Below, in pieces: positions 1-7,011 of a stretch of DNA of 41,337 nucleotides. Within the stretch, counting starts at the first letter, position 1; every line of letters begins with the position of its first letter. The stretch spans positions 1 to 41,337 of the forward strand of contig JAFCCI010000002.1 in NCBI GenBank assembly GCA_017610275.1. The letters are read 5' to 3'. The position numbers were made by a program, and so were the translations under genes. The notes below the pieces were generated by a model. The model did not search any database. It was not told the DNA's origin and saw only the letters and a list, made by a program, of their open reading frames with translations. The stretch is from Candidatus Woesearchaeota archaeon (GTDB taxonomy: Archaea; Nanobdellota; Nanobdellia; Woesearchaeales; CG1-02-33-12).

Positions 1-1
1 A

Positions 2-364
2 GACACAATAAGAGTATCACTTACGACTAATCCTGTTGATGAAGTCAGAGCTGGAATTGAGATTTTGAATTCCCTTAACATAAGAAAAGGCAGAACAATA
101 ATTTCATGCCCTGGTTGCGGCAGAACAGAAATAGATTTAATTGGATTAACAAAGAACATTGAACAGGCAACAGCACACATAAAAAAACCAATTAAGATAG
201 CTGTTATGGGTTGTGCTGTCAATGGGCCAGGAGAGGCAAAAGAGGCTGATGTTGGTGTTGCTGGTGCAAAAGACTTTGGAATAATCTTCAGAAAGGGAAG
301 GGTTGTTAAGAAGGTAAAGAAAGATAAGATTCTTGAAGCGTTATTAGATGAAATAAGCAAATAG
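2..364 (+). CDS. ispG: IspG (GcpE), HMBPP synthase, C-terminal part
   Basis: This is the last ~120 residues of 4-hydroxy-3-methylbut-2-enyl diphosphate synthase; the frame is open at the window edge, so the start lies outside. IspG reductively opens MEcPP to HMBPP with a [4Fe-4S] cluster. The visible C-terminal domain carries the cluster cysteines in CPGCGR and in MGCAVNGPGE, both hallmarks of the family. The gene ends 9 nt before ispD and is the first of five consecutive MEP-pathway genes on this strand. The product is cytosolic. Family assignment is secure; only the N-terminal TIM-barrel part is unseen. Confidence 0.95.
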   Translation, partial: DTIRVSLTTNPVDEVRAGIEILNSLNIRKGRTIISCPGCGRTEIDLIGLTKNIEQATAHIKKPIKIAVMGCAVNGPGEAKEADVGVAGAKDFGIIFRKGRVVKKVKKDKILEALLDEISK

Positions 365-373
365 GTAGATTAT

Positions 374-1063
374 ATGAAAACAACAGCAATAATACTAGCA
401 GCAGGAAAGGCAAAAAGAATGATGACCCATAAAAATAAACTCTTCTTAGAGCTGCGAAAACCAATCTTAATACATTCAATAGAGGCATTTGAAAACCACA
501 AATTAATCAATGAGATAATAATTGTTGTAAACAAAAAGGATTTAGAAGCTTGCAGCAAGATTGTTGAAAAAAATATATTTAAAAAAATAAAAAAAATAAT
601 GGTTGGGGGTGAAACAAGGCAGCAGTCATCATACAATGGTGTTATGGAAGCAGATTCTGATATTATCCTTATTCATGATGGGGCAAGACCGCTTGTAACA
701 GAGGATTCCATAACAAACTCAATCAGGGACTCCTTAAATTATGGAGCTTCTGTTGTTGCAGTACCTCTAAAGGAAACTGTAAAAAAGATTGATAACTGTT
801 TTGTTCAAAACACCCTTGACAGAGATGCATTATGGGTTGCCCAAACCCCACAAACATTCAGGGCAGATATTATTAAAGAGGCGCATGAAACAGCAAAAAG
901 GGATGGTTTTTTTGGAAAAGATGATTCTTCATTAGTTGAAAGAATAGGTTATAAGGTTAGGATATGCAGGGGGCATTATGAAAATTTAAAGATAACAACA
1001 CCAGATGATTTGGTAATAGCAAAGCATATATTTAAGAAAAATAATGGTGATTATTATGATTAG
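374..1063 (+). CDS. ispD: IspD, MEP cytidylyltransferase
   Basis: 2-C-methyl-D-erythritol 4-phosphate cytidylyltransferase joins CTP and MEP to give CDP-ME. At 229 residues it has the normal length. The N-terminus has the nucleotide-binding loop (IILAAGKAKRM) of the IspD/TagD-like nucleotidyltransferases. The family motif HDGARPLVT lies near residue 97, and a typical C-terminal segment (LKITTPDDLVIAKHIF) follows. It lies between ispG and ispF, and its stop codon overlaps the ispF start, so it is almost certainly translated from the same transcript. The enzyme is bacterial-type and unexpected in an archaeon. Confidence 0.95.
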   Translation: MKTTAIILAAGKAKRMMTHKNKLFLELRKPILIHSIEAFENHKLINEIIIVVNKKDLEACSKIVEKNIFKKIKKIMVGGETRQQSSYNGVMEADSDIILIHDGARPLVTEDSITNSIRDSLNYGASVVAVPLKETVKKIDNCFVQNTLDRDALWVAQTPQTFRADIIKEAHETAKRDGFFGKDDSSLVERIGYKVRICRGHYENLKITTPDDLVIAKHIFKKNNGDYYD

Positions 1064-1535
1064 GGTTGGTATTGGCCAGGATTCTCATAGATTTATAATA
1101 AAAGACCAAAAAAGCCTTGTTCTTGGTGGTGTAATAATCCCTGATGAAAAGGGCTTAGAAGGAAATTCTGATGGTGATGTTGTGCTGCATGCTATTTTCA
1201 ATGCCCTTAGCCAGGCTGTTGGCAAAAGATCAATAGGTGTCTATTCTGATAAGATGTGCAGAGAAGGAATTAAAGACAGCAGAAAATACCTAAAAGTGGC
1301 ATTGAAGATGGTCAAAGACACTGGTTACAGGGTAAATAATATTGGTGTGATGATTGAGGCAAAAAAACCAAGAATTGAGCCATATGCTGATGATATGAAA
1401 AAGAGCATAGCAGGTATATTAATGATAACACAGGACATGATTGGCATAACAGCCACTTCTGGCGAGGGTCTTACTGCCTTTGGCAGAGGCATGGGAATAC
1501 AGGTATTTGCAATAGCAACTGTTATTAGGTGTTAA
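1056..1535 (+). CDS. ispF: IspF, MEcPP synthase
   Basis: 2-C-methyl-D-erythritol 2,4-cyclodiphosphate synthase cyclises CDP-ME 2-phosphate with loss of CMP. It is 159 residues, the usual length. Metal ligands are visible in GQDSHRF near the N-terminus (Asp-x-His) and the conserved His in DGDVVLHAIFNAL. The C-terminal signature TSGEGLTAFGRG is present. I place the start at the ATG at 1056 because GGTGA lies 5 nt upstream and MIRVGIGQDSH is the family's normal N-terminus; the open frame itself extends 12 nt further upstream. It overlaps the end of ispD by 8 nt. Confidence 0.95.
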   Translation: MIRVGIGQDSHRFIIKDQKSLVLGGVIIPDEKGLEGNSDGDVVLHAIFNALSQAVGKRSIGVYSDKMCREGIKDSRKYLKVALKMVKDTGYRVNNIGVMIEAKKPRIEPYADDMKKSIAGILMITQDMIGITATSGEGLTAFGRGMGIQVFAIATVIRC

Positions 1536-1539
1536 TATA

Positions 1540-2406
1540 ATGGAAATAATCCAAAAGGCATATGCCAAAATCAACCTTTCCTTGGATATCATTAAGAGGA
1601 TTTCTTCTGGATATCATAAAATAGAATTTGTTATACAGGAACTTGAGCTGCATGATATAATTAAAATAAAGAAAATAGAGAAAGGAATCAAACTTAATTG
1701 CAATACTAATATTTGTCCAGCTAATGAAAACCTTGCTTACAAAGCAGCAGAGCTTCTTATTAAAAAATTTAAAATAAACAATGGTGTTGAAATAACTATT
1801 GAGAAGAATATCCCTATTGCATCTGGTCTTGGCGGAGGAAGTTCAGATGCTGCTGCAACATTAAAAGGCATGAATAAGCTCTTTAACCTAAATTTATCAG
1901 AGGAGGAATTAATTGAAATATCTGGCGATATTGGCATGGATGTTCCATTCTTTATTCTTGGCAGCACGGTTCACGTAACTGGCCGGGGGGAAAATGTCAA
2001 AAGAATAGAAACCATGCCCAATAACATTTACTTTGTTCTGGCAAAACCAAAGTTTAGTATTTCAACAGAATATGCTTATAATAATATTGATTATGAAAAA
2101 ACAGGCAAGCAGCTAAAAACAGCTGAGATGATTAATACAATCATGGAAAAAGATATTAAAAAAATTGCAGAGAATATGCATAATGATTTTGAATATTCTA
2201 CCTTTAGGGAATATCCAATTATTAATGAAATTAAGCAAAAAATGATAGAAAATAAAGCATTAAATGCACTGATGTCTGGCTCTGGCCCAACTGTTTTTGG
2301 GATAACCAAAGAGAAAGCTGTTGCAGAAAACATATGTAACAGTTTAAAAGAAGACCCTTATTTTAAGAAAAATATTGAGTTTGTTTGTGTAACACAAACA
2401 AGGTGA
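1540..2406 (+). CDS. ispE: IspE, CDP-ME kinase
   Basis: 4-diphosphocytidyl-2-C-methyl-D-erythritol kinase phosphorylates CDP-ME using ATP. It is a 288-residue GHMP-superfamily kinase. The N-terminal AYAKINLSLDI is the substrate-binding segment, and PIASGLGGGSSDAA (residues 92-105) is the GHMP phosphate loop. The C-terminal GHMP motif is LMSGSGPTVFG. The gene starts 4 nt after ispF and is followed 4 nt later by ispH, continuing the tight MEP operon. Confidence 0.95.
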   Translation: MEIIQKAYAKINLSLDIIKRISSGYHKIEFVIQELELHDIIKIKKIEKGIKLNCNTNICPANENLAYKAAELLIKKFKINNGVEITIEKNIPIASGLGGGSSDAAATLKGMNKLFNLNLSEEELIEISGDIGMDVPFFILGSTVHVTGRGENVKRIETMPNNIYFVLAKPKFSISTEYAYNNIDYEKTGKQLKTAEMINTIMEKDIKKIAENMHNDFEYSTFREYPIINEIKQKMIENKALNALMSGSGPTVFGITKEKAVAENICNSLKEDPYFKKNIEFVCVTQTR

Positions 2407-2410
2407 AATT

Positions 2411-3217
2411 ATGAAAGTTATTTGTGCAGAAAACATGGGATTTTGTTCTGGAGTCAAGAGGGCATTGGATATGGTTTTAAATGAAAGAAATGCTTATACA
2501 TTAGGGCAATTAATACATAATCCACAGGTTGTTGAACTTCTTGAGAAAAAAGGAATTAAAGTTGTTAATTCAGTTGATGAAGCTGATAGAACCTTGATTA
2601 TAACTGCTCATGGGACACCAAAATCAAATATTGAAAAAGCAAAGAAGAAGGAATTAAGAATAATTGATACAACTTGCCCCCTTGTAAAAAGGGTTCATGA
2701 GCTTGCTGTGGAGTTTGACAAAAAAGAATACAAAATAATTTTATTGGGTGATAAGGAACACCAGGAAGTTAAGGGGACTGCAAGTAATGCAAAAGATGTT
2801 ACAATTATAAGTTCTGATGAAGAAGCAAGCAAAATGAAGTTGGATAAGGCTTGTTTCCTGTCCCAAACAACGCAGTCATTAGAAAAATTTAAAGAAATTG
2901 CTGATATATTAAAGAAAAATATTCCTGAACTGAAAATTTTTAATACAATATGTGATGCTACAAAGAAAAGGCAGGATTCAGCTATGAATCTTGCTAAAAA
3001 GGTTGATTTAATGATTATTATTGGCGGTTATAACAGTGCTAATACAAAAAGATTAAAGGAAATATGCAACAAGATAGTTGAGACAAAACACATCGAAAAA
3101 GCTGATGAAATTGATTTTGAATGGTTTAAAGATAAAAAAATAGTTGGATTGACAGCCGGAGCATCAACACCTGATCAGGTAATTAAGAGAGTTAAAGATA
3201 GAATAGAAAAGTATTAA
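2411..3217 (+). CDS. ispH: IspH (LytB), HMBPP reductase
   Basis: 4-hydroxy-3-methylbut-2-enyl diphosphate reductase makes IPP and DMAPP, the last MEP step. It has 268 residues, slightly short for the family. The three [4Fe-4S] cysteines are visible: C12 (NMGFCSGV), C89 (DTTCPLV) and C181 (TICDATKKRQ). The substrate-binding histidines are H36, H67 and H117, and the proton-relay glutamate is E119 (HQEVKG). The motif GGYNSANT is also present. GGTG lies 5 nt before the ATG. The gene converges on the cis-prenyltransferase gene with a single base between the two stops. Confidence 0.96.
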   Translation: MKVICAENMGFCSGVKRALDMVLNERNAYTLGQLIHNPQVVELLEKKGIKVVNSVDEADRTLIITAHGTPKSNIEKAKKKELRIIDTTCPLVKRVHELAVEFDKKEYKIILLGDKEHQEVKGTASNAKDVTIISSDEEASKMKLDKACFLSQTTQSLEKFKEIADILKKNIPELKIFNTICDATKKRQDSAMNLAKKVDLMIIIGGYNSANTKRLKEICNKIVETKHIEKADEIDFEWFKDKKIVGLTAGASTPDQVIKRVKDRIEKY

Positions 3218-3218
3218 T

Positions 3219-3917
3219 TTATTTCCCGAAGCGCCTGTCCCTGTTTTTGTATTCTTCAATTACTTTTATTAGGTCTTCTTTTTCAAACTCAGGCCAAGCC
3301 TTTTCAAGAAAAAACCATTCTGAATATATTGACTGCCATGGCAGAAAGTTGCTTGTTCTTCTATCGCCGCCAGTCCTTATTATGAGATCTGGCTCTGTAT
3401 TCAAGTAAAGGTTTTCTGAGAATGTTTCTTCATTAATATTCTTTATCTCCAACTCTTTGTTCTCAACTTTTTCAGCAACCTTTTTCACAGCATCAATAAT
3501 TTCTTCCCTTCCGCCATATGCAAGGGCAATGTTAATTTTGTAATCATTATAATCCTTAGTTAAGTCAATAACTTTTTTTATTTTTTCCTGCACCTTTTCT
3601 GGGAACAAGTAATACCTGCCAATTATATTTATTCTTATCTTATCTTTATGAATATCTTCGTTTGTTGATACTTCATTAAATCCTTTTTCAAAGAGATTCA
3701 TAAGATAGTCAAATTCTTTTTTGGGTCTGTTGAAGTTCTGCATAGAGAAACAGTAAAGTGTTATCTCCTTAATTTCTAGTTCCTTGCACCATTTAAACAG
3801 TTTTTTAATCTTTTTAAAGCCTAATTCATGGCCTTTCCATGGCTCTAGCATAAGCCTTTTTGCAAAGCGCCTGTTCCCATCTAAAACAATGCCTATATGC
3901 TCTGGATTCTTGTTCAT
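3219..3917 (-). CDS. uppS: cis-prenyltransferase (UppS family)
   Basis: (Z)-polyprenyl diphosphate synthase condenses IPP units to make the long-chain lipid carrier used for glycan export or N-glycosylation. It has 232 residues. The N-terminal signature HIGIVLDGNRRFAKR holds the catalytic Asp13, and GHELGFKKI follows. The C-terminal motifs LIIRTGGDRRTSNFLPWQ and EWFFLEKAWPEF bind the IPP diphosphate. Archaea normally have a member of this family, so this gene need not share the foreign origin of the neighbouring MEP genes that supply its substrate. A TATA box 26 nt upstream of the ATG points to a leaderless mRNA. Confidence 0.95.
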   Translation of the reverse strand: MNKNPEHIGIVLDGNRRFAKRLMLEPWKGHELGFKKIKKLFKWCKELEIKEITLYCFSMQNFNRPKKEFDYLMNLFEKGFNEVSTNEDIHKDKIRINIIGRYYLFPEKVQEKIKKVIDLTKDYNDYKINIALAYGGREEIIDAVKKVAEKVENKELEIKNINEETFSENLYLNTEPDLIIRTGGDRRTSNFLPWQSIYSEWFFLEKAWPEFEKEDLIKVIEEYKNRDRRFGK

Positions 3918-3935
3918 AGAATAAGGTGAAAATAG

Positions 3936-3949
3936 GTTATTTATAAAGG
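3936..3949 (-). promoter_or_regulatory. TATA promoter of the cis-prenyltransferase gene
   Basis: On the minus strand this reads CCTTTATAAATAAC, an archaeal TATA element centred about 26 nt upstream of the ATG at 3917. Transcription would start at or next to the start codon (leaderless). Position and composition are seen; activity is inferred. Confidence 0.6.
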
Positions 3950-3970
3950 TTTTTGTATATTTGATAATTT

Positions 3971-5323
3971 TTAGTTTTTAATAAAAAAATTTATTTTATT
4001 TATGAGATTATTTGTTCTTTCTAGACCTTTCTGATAACCTAAGAGTTCATACCTATTTTTTATCATTGCCAATGGATTTTTTATAAGATAGTTGAGTCTT
4101 ATATCAGCACCTTTAATTCTTCCTGTTTTTTCTCCATATGCAATTTCTTCTTCATATTGACTGAGTTCTTGGTTAATCATTCCAACAGCATAGTTGAACT
4201 TATTATTTATCTCAAAATTAAGTTTATTTATTTTGGCAGTGTATTCATTAATTTGTTCTTCAAGCCTTTTTTCACTTTTCCAGTTGTTATAATTTTTTAT
4301 TTGCATTGTTTTTGCTTTAATTTCCTTGATTAATGATAATTCCTTATTTTGAAGTCCAAGATTAAGCAATGGATCAAGCTGCCTTTGTAAACTCTTAACC
4401 TTATATTTATCCTTGTTGATATTACCCTTTACATTTTCCAGGAGTATAAAGTAATCCTGTTTTTTCTTGTTTATTTGCTCTTCAATCTTATTCAGTTCTG
4501 AAAGCATCTTTGTGTTTCTAAAGCAGCTATACAAATACCTTAGGCTATTGTTCTTTGATATTAAATCTTCAAGCTTTTCCATGGTTCCGGGCTTTTCCCA
4601 GTTGTTAGCACGAAAAATGTTATTTACTAGTTTAAATTTAGTGTCTATTTTTTTTATTTCAGAATTTATTTTCTTTTTTGTATTTTCTTTAAGATTAACT
4701 ACCTGATTAAGAAGCAGCGTAATATCCTCCTTAAAGTAATTGTCATTTTGAAGTATCTGCATCTTTTCTGTTTCGGAATCAAGTTTCTCAATCATATCAT
4801 AAATCCTGTCTATTTTCTGTTTTGTGATATTTCCATTGAAGGTTATTTCAACAAGATTTTTGTTTTTTTGAATTTTTTCATTTAATTGGGTTTTTTCATG
4901 AATAAAATTAATTAATTGTTCACTGTTTTTAATATATTTTTTTTGAAAGTGTATTATTTCTCCTTTTTCAGCTATAGAATCAAAATTTTCATCAAACTTT
5001 TTGTTGAATTCAATTATTTTATTTAAGTTGTAAGAGTCATTGCATATCTTTTCTGCTATTGTTTCAAATGTCTCACCTTCCATTACCTGGTAATATCTTG
5101 AACTTTCAAATAAGATGTCCTGTTTCCTCTTAACTTTATAAGCTTCAACAGAACCATAACCAATAGATGTAATTATTAATAAACCAATAATTGCTTGTTT
5201 AATTTTTTTCTTAATAGAATTTATTTTTGACCCTTCATCATTTATCTTATTGCTTATTTTTCTGTCTAAATCATTAAATTTTGATTCAGTGTCCATTATG
5301 AGGCTTTCAAGTTTTGATTCCAT
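3971..5323 (-). CDS. membrane protein with LysM-like domain and long coiled coils
   Basis: I recognise no family across the full 450 residues. The N-terminal ~40 residues are charged and helical. One transmembrane segment follows (about residues 43-62, IIGLLIITSIGYGSVEA), preceded by lysines that predict a cytosolic N-terminus. Next is a LysM-like module (about 78-130: YQVMEGETFETIAEKI, then NLNKIIEFNKKF and a GEIIHF end). The remaining ~300 residues are K/E/N-rich and strongly coiled-coil. The predicted outside portion could bind glycan through LysM and reach or oligomerise through the coiled coil. It is the last gene of the ubiquitin-like operon, 1 nt after the preceding stop codon. Confidence 0.7.
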   Translation of the reverse strand: MESKLESLIMDTESKFNDLDRKISNKINDEGSKINSIKKKIKQAIIGLLIITSIGYGSVEAYKVKRKQDILFESSRYYQVMEGETFETIAEKICNDSYNLNKIIEFNKKFDENFDSIAEKGEIIHFQKKYIKNSEQLINFIHEKTQLNEKIQKNKNLVEITFNGNITKQKIDRIYDMIEKLDSETEKMQILQNDNYFKEDITLLLNQVVNLKENTKKKINSEIKKIDTKFKLVNNIFRANNWEKPGTMEKLEDLISKNNSLRYLYSCFRNTKMLSELNKIEEQINKKKQDYFILLENVKGNINKDKYKVKSLQRQLDPLLNLGLQNKELSLIKEIKAKTMQIKNYNNWKSEKRLEEQINEYTAKINKLNFEINNKFNYAVGMINQELSQYEEEIAYGEKTGRIKGADIRLNYLIKNPLAMIKNRYELLGYQKGLERTNNLINKINFFIKN

Positions 5324-5324
5324 T

Positions 5325-6311
5325 TTATGTTTGGATTAATTCTTTAATTTTATTAAACTGATTACGATATTCTGATAACTCTTTTTTAGCAAATTCAAAT
5401 TTTCTCTCTCTTATGAATGGAGCAAAATAACTTTTCTTATTATTATCATTTAGATTGTATTTTTTCTCCAAATTAAACATATTTTTTCTTATTATTTCCA
5501 TACCTTCCACTGCTTTTTCGTTAAACAAATTCCTTAAATTCTGTATATGTGATTTATATTCCTCAAGAATAACTTTGTTTACAGCATAAATGGGTGATTG
5601 TAAATTAGTTGAAATATTCTTTTTTATATCATATAAAAGATAGATATCTTCTTCTGAGATTTTATATTGGTTAAGAAATATTCCTTTGATTTTTTTTATG
5701 TCCTTGCAAACATTATACAAATTTGCAAATTCAAGTGCTTTTTGTTCAGGATTTAATTCAGAATTAATTATCTTCTCTAAATGAGCTTTGTCAAGCATCG
5801 GCATCAGAACATCCATAAAAATTATTGCCTTTAAATCTTTTATATCATTGGATTGTTTTATTAAGCCCTTTATTTCATTATGATTTAATAATCCCATATA
5901 AGATGTAGAAAGAATTTCAAAATTCATGTCATTACAATACTTTAAAAGTGAATCAAATACTTTTGGTCTTTTATTGTATCTATGTTTTTCTTTTTCAACT
6001 AAGCCTATTGCACAATAATCAATTAAGGAATTTGAATCCTGTTTATTTAACAATTGGATAATTTCTTTTTTGTCTTTTTTGTCAAACCCAAGATAATAAT
6101 CAGATAAAATAGTATTCCTTAAGTCTGTAAAATCAACTTTTTCTTTAATTACCTCCTTTTTTAGATTGTCAATAAAATAATTTAATATTATATTGTCTTC
6201 AATTACATCAGAAATTCTTGTAAAATCAGGTTTTATAGTGCTTGCTATAGATTTAACTCTTTCTTCCAAACTTTTCTCTGAATTAAATTGATTTTCATCT
6301 TCTTTTTTGAT
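5325..6311 (-). CDS. unknown helical protein of the ubiquitin-like operon
   Basis: Not recognised. It has 314 residues if started at the TTG at 6269, or 328 if started at the ATC at 6309-6311. The sequence is almost wholly helical and charged, with no TM segment or signal peptide and no obvious catalytic motif. The frame is open up to the ribosome binding site GGTGA (6318-6322), which lies just after the stop of the transglutaminase-like gene. ATC is the codon at the right distance from that site; the TTG has no site before it. An ATG at 6298 is in another frame and gives only a short peptide. It is probably co-translated with its neighbours, as a cytosolic partner or substrate of the system. 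Confidence 0.65.
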   Translation of the reverse strand: MKKEDENQFNSEKSLEERVKSIASTIKPDFTRISDVIEDNIILNYFIDNLKKEVIKEKVDFTDLRNTILSDYYLGFDKKDKKEIIQLLNKQDSNSLIDYCAIGLVEKEKHRYNKRPKVFDSLLKYCNDMNFEILSTSYMGLLNHNEIKGLIKQSNDIKDLKAIIFMDVLMPMLDKAHLEKIINSELNPEQKALEFANLYNVCKDIKKIKGIFLNQYKISEEDIYLLYDIKKNISTNLQSPIYAVNKVILEEYKSHIQNLRNLFNEKAVEGMEIIRKNMFNLEKKYNLNDNNKKSYFAPFIRERKFEFAKKELSEYRNQFNKIKELIQT

Positions 6312-6323
6312 CTTAACTCACCT

Positions 6324-7010
6324 TTACGATTTTCCATTTCTCCAGTAAATAAAATTTTCAGTGATTTCATTATCATCTAAAACCTTATATTTTCTATGAT
6401 GAATATTAAACTTGTTATAAGCAGGATCAACAAGAATAGGATTATTTTGGACATAAACAACAGCACATCCATGATTAACTTTTTTGTTATCACAATCAAC
6501 CTTAACACTTGCATACTTTGACTTTAGCCCTGCTGCCCGCGCCATTGTTATATAGAGAAAAGCCATCTCTCCGCAAATCCCTAATTTATTTTCTAAAGTT
6601 TCCTTTGAGTTTTGATATCTATTGTTATTCCTTAAATTATCATACTCTATATTTTGGTGTATCCAATTAAATATTCTTTTGGCTTTTTCCTCATCATCCT
6701 TTATATTAGTAGTATAATTCTTAATTATTTTTACAAGTTCAGAGTTTATTATAAAAGGGTTTTCAATGCTTTTATCAGCTAATAAAACATTATATCCCTT
6801 GGTAATATTATTAAGATTAAAATATGGAACAGATGGAACTTTATACTCTTTTTTGATTTTTTCAATGAGATATGTATTTTGATTATTCTTCCTAATATTT
6901 TTCAACTTATCTTCTGAATTCTTTCTTTTAATTTTGTTTAGAAGGTCATCACTATTTTTTCTCTGTGTTTTTCTTATGACTTTCCCATTTATTATTTCCC
7001 ACAAATTCAT
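6324..7010 (-). CDS. transglutaminase-like cysteine peptidase
   Basis: The C-terminal ~130 residues form a transglutaminase-like (papain-fold) core with an intact Cys-His-Asp triad. Numbered from the ATG at 7010, these are C146 (LGICGEMAFLYITMARAAGL), H180 (VNHGCAVV) and D195 (ILVDPAYN). Upstream of the core is the usual helix (KRIFNWIHQNIEYDN). The N-terminal 55 residues are K/N-rich with a loose internal repeat (KRKNSDDLL, KRKNSEDKL). There is no signal peptide, so it is probably cytosolic. The ATG at 7010 follows AGGTT and overlaps the previous gene's end; an ATG at 7025 is possible. Members of this superfamily cut or join isopeptide bonds, which suits its position inside a ubiquitin-like operon. 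Confidence 0.85.
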   Translation of the reverse strand: MNLWEIINGKVIRKTQRKNSDDLLNKIKRKNSEDKLKNIRKNNQNTYLIEKIKKEYKVPSVPYFNLNNITKGYNVLLADKSIENPFIINSELVKIIKNYTTNIKDDEEKAKRIFNWIHQNIEYDNLRNNNRYQNSKETLENKLGICGEMAFLYITMARAAGLKSKYASVKVDCDNKKVNHGCAVVYVQNNPILVDPAYNKFNIHHRKYKVLDDNEITENFIYWRNGKS

Positions 7011-7011
7011 T

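Noticed and set aside
2-3217. Bacterial contamination explaining the MEP genes
   Set aside because: Not excluded, but codon use, AT content and GGTG binding sites match the archaeal genes to the right, and they run directly into a leaderless-type neighbouring gene.
6250-6298. ATG at 6298 as a start for the helical gene
   Set aside because: It is in a different frame and reaches a stop after about 17 codons. A base error could join it to the main frame, but the ATC after GGTGA explains the sequence without one.
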